In this document: positions 10,775-21,575 of the stretch, piece by piece
How positions within the stretch are numbered: position 1 is the first letter of the stretch
Layout of the letters: every line of letters begins with the position of its first letter
Assembly (NCBI RefSeq): GCF_958450345.1
Contig: NC_088780.1
Coordinates: forward strand, 136,290,226 to 136,354,225
Length of the DNA stretch: 64,000 nt
Source: Calliphora vicina
Lineage: Eukaryota > Arthropoda > Insecta > Diptera > Calliphoridae
Direction: 5' to 3'
Translations under genes and position numbers: made by a program
Notes under the pieces: model-generated
Told to the model about the DNA's origin: nothing
The model's database searches: none
Seen by the model: the letters and a program-made list of their open reading frames with translations, nothing else

Positions 10775-12564
10775 TTCAGTTCTAGTTCAGTTCTAGTTCA
10801 GTTTTAGTTCAGTTTTAGTTCAGTTCTAGTTCAGTTCTAGTTCAGTTCTAGTTCAGTTCTAGTTCAGTTCTAGTTCAGTTCTAGTTCAGTTCTAGTTCAG
10901 TTCTAGTTCAGTTCTAGTTCAGTTCTAGTTCAGTTCTAGTTCAGTTCTAGTTCAGTTCTAGTTCAGTTCTAGTTCAGTTCTAGTTCAGTTCTAGTTCAGT
11001 TCTAGTTCAGTTCTAGTTCAGTTCTAGTTCAGTTCTAGTTCAGTTCTAGTTCAGTTCTAGTTCAGTTCTAGTTCAGTTCTAGTTCAGTTCTAGTTCAGTT
11101 CTAGTTCAGTTCTAGTTCAGTTCTAGTTCAGTTCTAGTTCAGTTCTAGTTCAGTTCTAGTTCAGTTCTAGTTCAGTTCTAGTTCAGTTCTAGTTCAGTTC
11201 TAGTTCAGTTCTAGTTCAGTTCTAGTTCAGTTCTAGTTCAGTTCTAGTTCAGTTCTAGTTCAGTTCTAGTTCAGTTCTAGTTCAGTTCTAGTTCAGTTCT
11301 AGTTCAGTTCTAGTTCAGTTCTAGTTCAGTTCTAGTTCAGTTCTAGTTCAGTTCTAGTTCAGTTCTAGTTCAGTTCTAGTTCAGTTCTAGTTCAGTTCTA
11401 GTTCAGTTCTAGTTCAGTTCTAGTTCAGTTCTAGTTCAGTTCTAGTTCAGTTCTAGTTCAGTTCTAGTTCAGTTCTAGTTCAGTTCTAGTTCAGTTCTAG
11501 TTCAGTTCTAGTTCAGTTCTAGTTCAGTTCTAGTTCAGTTCTAGTTCAGTTCTAGTTCAGTTCTAGTTCAGTTCTAGTTCAGTTCTAGTTCAGTTCTAGT
11601 TCAGTTCTAGTTCAGTTCTAGTTCAGTTCTAGTTCAGTTCTAGTTCAGTTCTAGTTCAGTTCTAGTTCAGTTCTAGTTCAGTTCTAGTTCAGTTCTAGTT
11701 CAGTTCTAGTTCAGTTCTAGTTCAGTTCTAGTTCAGTTCTAGTTCAGTTCTAGTTCAGTTCTAGTTCAGTTCTAGTTCAGTTCTAGTTCAGTTCTAGTTC
11801 AGTTCTAGTTCAGTTCTAGTTCAGTTCTAGTTCAGTTCTAGTTCAGTTCTAGTTCAGTTCTAGTTCAGTTCTAGTTCAGTTCTAGTTCAGTTCTAGTTCA
11901 GTTCTAGTTCAGTTCTAGTTCAGTTCTAGTTCAGTTCTAGTTCAGTTCTAGTTCAGTTCTAGTTCAGTTCTAGTTCAGTTCTAGTTCAGTTCTAGTTCAG
12001 TTCTAGTTCAGTTCTAGTTCAGTTCTAGTTCAGTTCTAGTTCAGTTCTAGTTCAGTTCTAGTTCAGTTCTAGTTCAGTTCTAGTTCAGTTCTAGTTCAGT
12101 TCTAGTTCAGTTCTAGTTCAGTTCTAGTTCAGTTCTAGTTCAGTTCTAGTTCAGTTCTAGTTCAGTTCTAGTTCAGTTCTAGTTCAGTTCTAGTTCAGTT
12201 CTAGTTCAGTTCTAGTTCAGTTCTAGTTCAGTTCTAGTTCAGTTCTAGTTCAGTTCTAGTTCAGTTCTAGTTCAGTTCTAGTTCAGTTCTAGTTCAGTTC
12301 TAGTTCAGTTCTAGTTCAGTTCTAGTTCAGTTCTAGTTCAGTTCTAGTTCAGTTCTAGTTCAGTTCTAGTTCAGTTCTAGTTCAGTTCTAGTTCAGTTCT
12401 AGTTCAGTTCTAGTTCAGTTCTAGTTCAGTTCTAGTTCAGTTCTAGTTCAGTTCTAGTTCAGTTCTAGTTCAGTTCTAGTTCAGTTCTAGTTCAGTTCTA
12501 GTTCAGTTCTAGTTCAGTTCTAGTTCAGTTCTAGTTCAGTTCTAGTTCAGTTCTAGTTCAGTTC
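10775..12564. repeat. 11-bp satellite array (TTCAGTTCTAG)n, about 163 copies
   Basis: The unit TTCAGTTCTAG repeats head to tail for 1,790 bp. By eye it is uniform apart from two adjacent units near the left edge (10797-10818) reading TTCAGTTTTAG. Every unit carries CTAG, so TAG stops occur in all frames of both strands and the array cannot be translated. It is not the insect telomere repeat TTAGG. If the distant 5' exons are right, it lies inside the large intron of the Ig gene. Confidence 0.97.
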
Positions 12565-13439
12565 AAATAACTGTTGCAATCCTACTACATAATTCTGGTT
12601 CACATTAAAGAGACGCACCCCTGTTTCTGTTCACATGCTACAATAAAATAAACTGACCATTAAAAAACTAAATGAGGGGAAAATTGGTTGCAAGCAAAAA
12701 AGTCTTGTTACTTGGATGCACGCACTTTTATTTAAAAATGTTTATTATTTTTTTGTATTATTTAATTTTCAATTATCATGCATTAAATTATTGTTGAGTG
12801 TGCGTTTAATATCTAAAACATAAAAATAAAATTGTTACACATAGGTTGAATGGGGCGAAATAATCGTTATTACATTTTAATATTTTTATTATTTAATTTG
12901 TTTCATACTTTTTCACAACATCAAAAGAATACCGTCATTAATGGTGTGTAGTTAAAGCGATGGACGTAAATTATTTAGATAGTTAATGATACTTGTGGTC
13001 CGTTGTAACATTAAAATACAGCTTGTTACTAGTAAATCCTTACAATACGAGAGTTTTGTAGTCACAACTCTAGTTTACATATTTGGAGATGTTATTTTTA
13101 TTACAAATTATGTATTTTATCTTCCCAATGTTAAACTAGGTGTTAATGTCTTACAAACAAAATCTTATTTACATAGATATTTCTTACTATAAACTAGTAG
13201 GAATTTTTCAGTTGTATAAAGACGATGATCCAGTATCTTTTTAAAAGAAAAACAAATAACAGAACCATCAACTGACATTAACTAAGCGAAAAACCAATTT
13301 TGCCATTTACACATAAATCATTAGTCAAAATTTAACATATAAGGAGAGGAAAGAGTGAATATATGTATACAAAAACTAAAAAAATAAATAGAAACTATAT
13401 ATTCGGTGTCAATAAACAATTTGATATTAGCAAAAAAAC
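12565..13439. other. AT-rich stretch right of the satellite
   Basis: I see no exon, transposase or defined repeat boundary. The reading frame at 12986-13192 is unsupported. Confidence 0.3.
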
Positions 13440-13665
13440 AATCAGAGTCAAATTCATTTCATACTACATACGAATTGGGAACATAGTTTTGCCTAAAACA
13501 TACCAATTAAAAAATTAAATATAGTCAGTTTTAACAATTATTTTTGCCCTTTAAATACTTTCACATAGTAACACTTTAGTGTTTTCTCCTATTCAAATCA
13601 TCTTGAAAAAAAGTTTCAAGGATATTTGTTTTTTCAGTCGTCGTTGTCATTCTCGTGGAATTGTC
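13440..13665. mobile_element. Half copy of the GGGCAATTCC MITE
   Basis: The segment with CACATAGTAACACTTTAGTG, CAAATCATCTTG, TTTTTTCAGTCGTCG and the terminus CTCGTGGAATTGTCC matches the right half of the element at 5861-6352. The opposite terminus is missing. Confidence 0.65.
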
Positions 13666-13992
13666 CATACATTTTAAAATGTTAGACGACTGCATGTAGT
13701 AGACAAACAGCTTTTATTCACAAAAATTAATGGACAACATGTTGCAAGAAGATACTCATTATTATGCGCACTGAAGTTAGTGTCAACTTTGCCATAGCAC
13801 GCTATTATTTACATACGATTTATGAAATTTTAGATGCAAACAGCTAAAACGGTTAAAAATCTTTCTAAATACTTGGCCAAGTCCGACATTATAATGCCCT
13901 GTTCGTACATTTAAGCAATAAACAGCGGATGGTATTCATATGTGAAGCCAAAATTGCTCCATGATTTACTATAATTTGTTAATAAGTATATA

Positions 13993-14224
13993 CAGTGAGC
14001 ATCAAAAGTGAGTAAACACCCGCGAATTTTTTTATTTTTTTAGGATCATGAAAAACATTATAGTCCGACTTAAATCTTTTTTTTCACAACCGAATCTATT
14101 ATTCAACTCCATCTCCAACAAACCTAAACATTAAAATTTTAATCGATGAATAAATTTTAGGATTTTCATTATCTTAAAAGAAATCAAATAATTTTTGGTG
14201 TATACTCACTTCTGAGGCTCACTG
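13993..14224. mobile_element. Tc1-like MITE, 232 bp, TA target site
   Basis: The ends CAGTGAGCATCAAAAGTGAG and (complement of the right end) CAGTGAGCCTCAGAAGTGAG form inverted repeats flanked by TA (13991-13992 and 14225-14226). There is no coding capacity. A fragment of the same family (GCCTCAAAAGTGAGTAAACA) lies at 20420-20510. Confidence 0.8.
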
Positions 14225-14245
14225 TATATCTGTGAACTTTTGACA

Positions 14246-14443
14246 AAACAACTTAAGTGGAATTTTCAAATTTTTCAGGAGAGCGCAAAAACTGTTGAAT
14301 TTGTCGATCAATATTTTATTCTTTGTCCTTGAAGAACTTTATTATTTGTCTCAAAGAATTATACAAAGGATAAATAATTAAATAATTATCGATAAATTCA
14401 ACAGTTTTTGCGAATTAAGTTGTTTTGTCAAAAATAAATCAAC
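14246..14443. mobile_element. Short hairpin MITE (TTTTGACAAAACAACTTA ends)
   Basis: The left end TTTTGACAAAACAACTTA and the right end TAAGTTGTTTTGTCAAAA are exact complements. An inner pair, CAAAAACTGTTGAATTTGTC / AAATTCAACAGTTTTTGC, extends the palindrome. The whole unit of about 200 bp can fold back on itself. Confidence 0.75.
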
Positions 14444-14965
14444 AACAACTCCAAATAAGTTGATTAGTTTATTTATGATATCTCAGAAACTAATATTCGT
14501 AAGAAGAAGCAGATTATGTAATTGTTTTGGTTACACATATTTCGATCGAAGAATGCAAGCATAAAATGACAACATTTTGTGATGATGAGGGCAACAATTT
14601 AAAATCACTTTAATTTAATTTAACACAAATAGGTGTGTATGTTAAATCAACATCATTTCACACACAACTTTTGAAAAAAGCTGAGATTCAAGAACTGATA
14701 TTGTGTTAATCTCGGCCCAAATATCAGCTTAAACTCATAATACACTCGCCATGTTTGATATATGTACATTTGTATGAATGTTGGCCATAAAACATTGCCA
14801 ACAGAAAAAGGAAAGGCTATTTCGCCTGCTCGTGTATGCCAATGTTTAAATGCTAAAAATGACCTGGATACATTGTATTTAGTTATGTGAATATATGGCG
14901 ACGAAGTGGAACATTAATACGAGGATCACTGCATTAGTCTGTGGGAAAGCAATGGAAAATTATTT
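14444..14965. other. Unannotated stretch
   Basis: I see no gene or clear repeat between the hairpin MITE and the DINE-like element. Confidence 0.3.
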
Positions 14966-15630
14966 TTATACCCTTCACCTTCGTGAGAAGGGTATATATA
15001 AGTTTGTCATTCCGTTTGTAATTTCTACATTTTTCATTTCCGACCCTATAAAGTATATATATTCTGGATCCTTATATCCTGTCTGTCTGTCTGTCCGTCT
15101 ATGTTTCTGTTGAAATCAATTTTCTGAAGACCCCAGATATCTTCGAGATCCAAATCTTCAATAATTCTGTCAGACATGCTTTCGAGAAGTTTGCTATTTA
15201 AAATCAGCAAAATCGGTCCATAAATAACGGAGATATGAGCAAAAAACCGGGACAACCTCGATTTTTGACCTATTTTTGATCTATATCTGGATTACGAAGT
15301 CATTAATATAGACAATATGGATATCTAATGATAGATATTTCAAAGTCCATTGCAACGATGTAGATAAGGCTATAGTAAGTTTGACCTACAATGGGTCAAA
15401 ATCGGGAAAAATATTTTATAACCCGAATTTTTTTGTCATCAAAAAATTTTTTTTGTCATACATTTTTTTCCAAAAAAAAAAAATAAAAAACAATTTCAAA
15501 AAAAAAATTTTGAAAAATAATTAAAAAAAAAATTAAATTTTGTTTACCTAAAAAAATGTATTTTAAAGTATAATTTGGTGAAGGGTATATAAGATTCGGC
15601 ACAGCCGAATATAGATCTCTTACTTGTTTT
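14966..15630 (+). mobile_element. DINE/INE-1-like element, full length
   Basis: It opens TTTTTATACCCTTCACCTTC with its subterminal complement GAGAAGGGTATATATAAG, then CCGACCCTATAAAGTATATA, CTGTCTGTCTGTCCGTC, GAAGACCCCAGATATCTTCG and an A/T-rich tract. It ends GGTGAAGGGTATATAAGA then TTCGGCACAGCCGAATATAG and CTTACTTGTT. This module order and the 3' hairpin are those of Drosophila INE-1/DINE-1 helitron-like elements. It is nearly identical over its first 100 bp to the copy at 48137. Confidence 0.82.
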
Positions 15631-15867
15631 TATTTATTTTTAATTAAAACTAATGAATAACTCCATTCATCAATTAACCACAAATTGGGTTCTCACGATA
15701 GATGTGGCTACGTTGTGTAGTTTTCAAAAGTAATCTTTATTTTATGTCACCGTAAGTATCTCAATTCCAATTTGTATCCTGTTTTTCCCAACTGTATAAA
15801 GAATTTTTTATGAAAACATAAATTAACGACATGAATTTCAAGATAGCCTTCTTTAAAGAACCATAAT

Positions 15868-16205
15868 CATACTAATTATCTTCATGTGGCCGAGCGTTGT
15901 CATTATGGAATATTACGGTTTCATGTCTGGCCTCATATTCTGGACGTTTTTCGGCCAATTCTCGCTTCAAACGAATCAGTTGCGTTTGGTACAGGTTCGC
16001 TGCGATGGTCTGGTCAGATTTCAGCAGCTGGTTTTGGTCAGTTAGTGCCATGGATATTTGGCTTTGGTGGCGATTCAGCTGGTAGACCGCGCAATACATC
16101 TGAACCGATCAAACCATCTCTCGCACGTTGAAACCGATGTAACACATTCACCATAAGCTTTGGTGAGTAATCGGTGTTCTTTTGCGCAAAAAAAATTTGT
16201 TGCTT
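15868..16205 (-). pseudogene. Mariner transposase, internally deleted
   Basis: On the minus strand the N-terminal helix-turn-helix part reads AYGECV then CERWFDRFR. Within a few codons it runs into the catalytic-domain segment LLKSDQTIAANLYQTQLIRL and EKRPEYEARHETVIF. It ends at NDNARPH, the mariner second-aspartate motif. The DNA between, including the first catalytic Asp, and the C-terminal third are absent. It is clearly inactive, and of the same family as the copies at 8.3 kb and 54.6 kb. Plus-strand frames over this interval are shadows. Confidence 0.85.
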
Positions 16206-17494
16206 ACACTCTCATGAAACAAAGTGAGAATAAAAATTTAAAATGCTAAAATCTGACTAACAGTTTTACTTTAGGTATTTATGCAATCTATTAAAAAATA
16301 TGAACTTCGAAACTAAATAAAAAGAAAACTAAAGCGAATTTCTTCAAATTTATTATGGCCAAATATTATCGAATTCAGAAGAGTATTGGTTTAAAAATTC
16401 ATCTTTTTATGGAAATTTTTCGTTTAATTCCTAACGACTCACAGAGGGGCCAAACATACTAATTTTGCGGATTAATTGAAAAAACAAATTTCAAGTATCG
16501 TGAAAACTGAAAGCGCCAGCTTAAAGAGCACAAAATACTACATCAGCAGGCAAAAAATTAATGTGAAATATTAAAAGGTATTTTTATAGTCACGTGTTGA
16601 AATTACATATTGTGAGAAAAAAACCTAAAAAATTGATATAAAAAAAAATAAAAAATTGCGCAAATAAATACTATTTGTGATAGATAATTAAAAAAATTAA
16701 CAAATCTAATTATGCAACCATCAAGTTCAGATATTTATTGATATGTTTTGGTTAAATTTAAGTTTGAATTATTTGTGGAAGTGGCTTTGATATTAGTTTT
16801 TATATTGGAAGTGCAAAAAAAAATGGATTTTGTCAGTTCAAATGGACATAAAGTTATTAGCTGGGCTCAGCTGGGAAGAAAATTTAATATAATTTAAAAG
16901 CCTGGACAGTTGAGCGTTGTTTCAGAAAAAATTAGGTTGCGCATCGCTGCGCCTCATAAGTTATATGTAAATTAGTAAAAGCTTCACCCTTTAAGTCTAC
17001 CACCAAAAAGCACTTTGCGATTCTGATAAACGTTTTATTGATGTCGTTGTTGTTGTTGTTGTTGTTGTTATTGTCATTGTTTTTTTTTTTATAAGAGATG
17101 TGCAAGTGTTGTGATTAATAATACGAGAGTCATGTGGGATTCAGGCCTGGCCGTGGCTATATTCTTGTGATAAAAAATAATGAGATAAACAATAATAATC
17201 TTTTACCAATTACTTTTCTTTATTTAAGTTTAGTTTTCCATCCATTGATTTTCTAATCGTGAATGAATAGCACGCGGAATTTTAACAATTTAACTCTCAT
17301 GCACTCACACTTGTATATGCTTGTTTTAAAAAGCGCGATCGCGAGAATTTTAAAGTTTTATATCGGGAGCCAGTTATCACTCACGTTCAGATCTGTAGTT
17401 TTTATATTGTCTCATTTCAAATATTGTGTTGTATAAATTTCAAAGCAGTGCATTTAAACTTTGCAAGTCTTTTTATCAATAACATGCATAAATT
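16206..17494. other. AT-rich stretch with a (GTT)n microsatellite
   Basis: A GTTGTTGTT tract at 17044-17070 is followed by a run of T. No exon or transposon boundary was recognised in the rest. Confidence 0.4.
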
Positions 17495-17850
17495 TAGTGT
17501 GTCTCACTGATGTAGTTCTATAGATATAGGAGAATTAATAATTCATTTGTATGGGGGAACCCGATTCCACCCTCGTATACCCTTCCGATTTTGGCGGAAC
17601 GTGTAGTTTGTTTTTAGAGTTACCCGCAGCAAATTTAGTGTGCATAACTATTGTAGTTCTATAGATATAGCACAGTTAATAATTATTTTATATGGTGGGT
17701 AATTGACTTCCCCTCCTATATCCCTAAAATTTTGTTACAATATGCGGATTGGTCTACCCACGTAAAATTTTGCGAGCGTCGCTATTATTGTTGTTGAGAT
17801 ATTAATAAATCCGTAAAAAAGGGGCATTTGACCCCACTGTGCGACTGAGA
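17495..17850. repeat. Imperfect duplicated module of a dispersed repeat
   Basis: AAATTTAGTGTG followed closely by TGTAGTTCTATAGATATAG and AATTAATAATT occurs at about 17491 and again at about 17632. The segment ends with GACCCCACTGTGCGAC. A similar CCACTGTGCGACG terminus occurs at about 30424. It is probably an old repeat rather than a gene. Confidence 0.5.
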
Positions 17851-17929
17851 TCAAAAAAATCTTAACATACATAAATATTAATAAAAAAACAAACCACTAA
17901 ACCTACAGTTTTGATTTTAATCCATAGTG

Positions 17930-18545
17930 ATAAATTTATTGAACTTTTCCGGAAACCCTTCCATTAAGGTTTTTATTTAGCTTTCTGTCACTTTATAGAC
18001 CTTGCTTACCATAGTGACAAGATGACAAATCAGGCCAAAAATAAGTGGATGATGTAAATTTTGGTATTTATATAGCCCTTTGTAACAAATATTTGACTTC
18101 TTTTGCCGGAACTGCAGATTGCTTGCCATACCAAGAACTGTTTGGGAAAATGTTTTGCTTTTGGGTGCTCAAATTTTCTACAGCATTCCCTCGAGCATCA
18201 GCAACATAAAAATATTGACCCGGAAGCTACGAAAAAAATATCCAAACATTTTTAGCAGAGTTCCTGTCAGGAGCTTAACAGATATGTTGCGGGAGCTCTT
18301 TTGAAAATGCATTCTATTTATTGGCTTTAGAAACATCATGTGGAGCATTCCTTCTATCTGAACCAGGTTTTCTATCAACGGACAAGTTCTCCCGATACTG
18401 TTTAATAATATTGCAATCAGTTTGACGGCAGACCTTTGATTGTTTGGCCAACTTTTTGTAGGACCAAGTTGGGTTTTGTTGAAAATATTTAATAATTTTA
18501 GTACGCACTTTTTTCTCGTCACTAATTTTAATCAGATTAACAACA
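17930..18545 (-). pseudogene. Tc1/IS630-like transposase remnant (with helix-turn-helix)
   Basis: Minus-strand frames carry the N-terminal DNA-binding region: KKVRTKIIKYFQQNPTWSYK, KLAKQSKVCRQT and SVDRKPGSDRR. This is followed by pieces of the catalytic domain matching the copy at 31025-31935 (GGTTTCCGGAAAAGTTCAA and GTCACTATGGTAAGCAAGG on the minus strand). The frame shifts several times, and the segment with the catalytic acidic residues is largely deleted. It is a dead copy, which ends against the reading frame starting at 18547. Confidence 0.75.
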
Positions 18546-18546
18546 A

Positions 18547-18888
18547 ATGAACATAATTGACGCCATAATAGAAAATTTCTTAGGTAATAGAAAATCTGAA
18601 AACTACGAAGAAATCGTCCGCAATCTCGTTCGCAACTTCGGTGAAATGGGTGTGAATATGTCACTGAAAATACACTTCTTAGATAGGCACCTAGATTTTT
18701 TTCCCGATAATTTGGGTCATTTTAGTGACGAACATGGGGAACGATTCCACCAGGACCTAGCAATTATTGAAAATCGCTTTAGAGGAAAGAGCACTTGTCG
18801 CATGCTCGCTAAATACTGTTGGTCGATATGTCGAGATTCACATACTCCATACAAGCGGCAGAGTAAACGTATTCATTTTTCTCCATAA
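18547..18888 (+). pseudogene. Fragment of a repeat-associated conserved ORF of unknown function
   Basis: The 113-residue frame contains YEEIVRNLVRNFGEMGVNMS, LKIHFLDRHLDFFPDNLG, EHGERFHQDL and AKYCWSICRD. From memory, closely similar C-terminal sequence occurs in many arthropod predicted proteins that look transposon-derived. I cannot name the family. It starts abruptly at the end of the Tc1-like remnant, so the 5' part was probably removed by that insertion. The stop at 18888 may be the native C-terminus. Residue-level conservation suggests it was once coding. Confidence 0.5.
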
Positions 18889-19670
18889 TATATTTTTATA
18901 ATATATTATATTTATATAAAAGAAATATAAATATAATATAAATATTTTTTTTATTATATAAATTTAATTTTTTTATAATAATTGTTCCTGCTGGTACTAA
19001 TTGGGAATTTGTTAGAATTATACTAAAATATGAAAGAATAAAATTTAAGTAACTCTTTTGTTTCATTTCCAATGATTGTCTTTTTTTATTTGATACACAT
19101 ATTGACAAACATTTATAAAAATATTTATTTAATTTTTTATAAATTTGTACATCCTTGAAACTTTGAAGTCCTTTAAAAAGAAGAAAGGATCAGAAAATTA
19201 AAAAAATGAGAACGCAGATTTACTATATACGATCTCCAGTTTCATGTGTATGTGGACTTGTTCATGTCCAAAAAGTACTATCTAATATTTTTGTAATCTT
19301 AATTGCTGTATCGATAAAAGTATTTTTTTTTTTCGAATAATAGTTGAGTTATAAAGTTGTAAGGAAAAACTAGTGTTAAGGTTTTTTCGATCTTAGTCCT
19401 TATATGTACAATGAAAAACCAGATTAGTTCGATGCTGGTCATTTAAACATTTATAAATACGTTTATTCTTCAAGTTTTAGTTACAAGTTTACCAACACTT
19501 TCTGAGTGACCTTCGTATACACGTCTTTATATACACATGTGTGTTACCTAAGCTAAATTATCATTAAGGCAACAATGTTGTAACAGTAGTTAACACCAAT
19601 GTTGGTGCTGTTATTTTTGTTGTCGATTTTAATGTTATTGCTGCCGGTATCTTGGCCGCTGTTTTCATAC
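18889..19670. other. AT-rich stretch
   Basis: A TATAATATAAATATA-type low-complexity tract lies near 18890-18980. No gene or element boundary was seen. Confidence 0.35.
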
Positions 19671-20151
19671 TAGAGTGTCCAAAAAACCGCCAAATTTGAA
19701 AAAAAATATTGCATTTTAAACAAACCGGTTAAACGGTTTCGGTTTTTGTCTTCAAAAAAATCGTTTAACCGGTTTATATTAAATGTTTATTTTAATTTAA
19801 GGAGACCTAAATTTATTTTTATTTGTGGACGCTAATAGGGAATGTGTTAAGAATTGCGTACTAAATCTACGGAAATTTTGCATTTTTGAATTCTATCTTT
19901 ATGCAATTATTTTATATCATTTACGAAATATTGTCAAATGCTATAATTTTCTATAAAATAAATCAAAATTTTTAAAATGGTATCAAAGTTTTTCATAAAT
20001 ATGTTTGAACTTTAGAAAATATATTTCATTAAAACCGGTTATCCATCTTACAAAAACTGGTTTGTGAAAAGTTAAAAAAACCGAAACCGATGGAGTTTAC
20101 AAAGATGAAAAAATGGTTGACAGGTTTTCGATTTCGGTTTTGGATACTCTA
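19671..20151. mobile_element. hAT-like MITE, 481 bp, 8-bp target duplication
   Basis: The ends are TAGAGTGTCCAAAA and its near-complement TTTTGGATACTCTA, flanked by the exact 8-bp direct repeat TTTCATAC (19663-19670 and 20152-20159). Subterminal CCGGTTAAACGG and AACCGGTT motifs resemble the larger elements at 27180 and 60284. There is no transposase frame. Confidence 0.85.
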
Positions 20152-20556
20152 TTTCATACCCTTCACTATGAGTGGTAGAAGTATGCATACGTTTGTCATT
20201 CCATTTGTAATTTCCACATTTTCCATTTCATATTATGGATCGTTTTAAATTGCGGAGTCGACATGTCCGTCTGTGTGTTGAAATCAACTTTCCGAAGCCA
20301 TCAAATAACTTACATATGTATATGATTGATACTGCAATATACACTCTATAGTCCAACTTAGGCATACAAATGGCTTAGATATAAGCAAAAAATCCCCAGA
20401 AAAATTTGATTTCAATATACACACAGCCTCAAAAGTGAGTAAACACCAGTGAATTTTTTGATTTTTTTTGAGATCATAAAATTCATTATGGTCCGTCCGA
20501 CTTAAATCTGAAGGGCATATTAAAATCGGTACAGCCGCATATAGCACTCTTGTTTA
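20152..20556 (+). mobile_element. DINE-like element carrying a Tc1-MITE fragment
   Basis: It opens ATACCCTTCACTATGAGTGG and passes through CCATTTGTAATTTCCACAT and GACATGTCCGTCTGTGTG. It is interrupted at about 20420-20510 by the Tc1-MITE type sequence GCCTCAAAAGTGAGTAAACA. It ends AAATCGGTACAGCCGCATAT then AGCACTCTTG. It begins directly at the target duplication of the hAT-like MITE to its left. Confidence 0.65.
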
Positions 20557-20927
20557 TTTAGTTTTTTGTTAAATTTTTACTATCATTTTTGTTTTTTCTG
20601 ATTGTAGTAACTCATCATAAATCTCATATTGTATGGCTTGTGCGGTGTTGGAATACAACGTTGCAAGTCATAAGTACAGTGGGTAAGTCATGAATTATTA
20701 AAAATTTCCACACAAAACTATTTTTATAACTTATTTCTAAAAATGTATCTTTACGTTTTTTTTTCTGCTTTTGAAGAACATTGGTTTTTGATCACCTTTT
20801 ACAAAAAAAATTTTCTTTGAAATTAATTTGTAATATTCCTATTCTCACTTTCACTTGGATTTTATATTTTAGGATCTGTAATTTCAACAATATTTTGTAT
20901 TTTTAATAAAATTTTTCCCATGAAAAG
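20557..20927. other. Unannotated stretch
   Basis: One weak plus-strand exon-like interval (about 20608-20673, acceptor TTCTGATTGTAG, donor GTGG|GTAAGTC) is open in a single frame only and has no partner exon. Nothing else was seen. Confidence 0.3.
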
Positions 20928-21575
20928 CATTAGTTCCATAACTACAACATTTCCAATTGTATTTCAGAAGTTTCTAAATGTATTTCAGAAAATTTCAATT
21001 GAATTTCAGAAATTTGCAATTATATTTCAGAATGTTCTAATTGAATTTAAGAATATTCCAATTATATTTCAGAATTTTCCAAATGTATTTAAACATTTTC
21101 TAATTGTATCTCATAAATTTCTTATTGTATTTCAGAATTTTCCACTTGTATATCAGACAATTTTAATAGCAATACAAATGACAATTTCTGAAATACAAAT
21201 AGAAATAAGTATAAATTAAAAAGTCTGAAATACAATTGGAAATTTCTGAAATACAAATAGAAATTTCTGAAATACAATTGGACAATTTTTAAATATAATT
21301 AGAAACTTTTTAAGTATAAATTAAAAATTCTGAAATACAAATGGAAAATTCTGAAATACAATTAGAAAATTCTGAAATACAATTTGAAATTTCTGAAATA
21401 CAATTAGAAAATTTTGAAAAATAATTATAAATTTCTGAAATATAAATGGAAAATTCTGAAATATAAATGTAAAGTTCTGAAATATAATTGGAAATTTTTG
21501 TAATTCAATTGGAATTTTCTGAAATATAATTAGAATTTTCTGAAATACAATTGGAAATGGTGTAGTTCTAGAGAA
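20928..21575. mobile_element. Foldback-type element with 21-bp reiterated arms
   Basis: The left arm (20950-21180) consists of about 11 diverged 21-bp units of the type TTCCAATTGTATTTCAGAA. The right arm (about 21183-21557) carries the same unit inverted, TTCTGAAATACAATTGGAAA. Outer ends (TAGTTCCATAACTACAACAT left; TGGTGTAGTTCTAGAG right) are also complementary. Because 21 is a multiple of three and the unit has no stop, each arm gives an open frame of F-x-I/V-x-F-Q-K/N heptads read inward. I regard these as by-products. The architecture resembles Drosophila foldback elements. Confidence 0.8.

Noticed and set aside
10775..12564. Telomeric repeat or CRISPR-like array
   Set aside because: The unit is 11 bp with no spacers, differs from TTAGG, and the genome is an insect's.
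15886..16131. Plus-strand frames opposite the mariner remnant
   Set aside because: They are shadows of the minus-strand transposase, which carries the NDNARPH motif.
20608..20673. Plus-strand exon with TTCTGATTGTAG acceptor and GTAAGTC donor
   Set aside because: It is open in one frame only over 22 codons, with no neighbouring exon on the plus strand and an unremarkable peptide.
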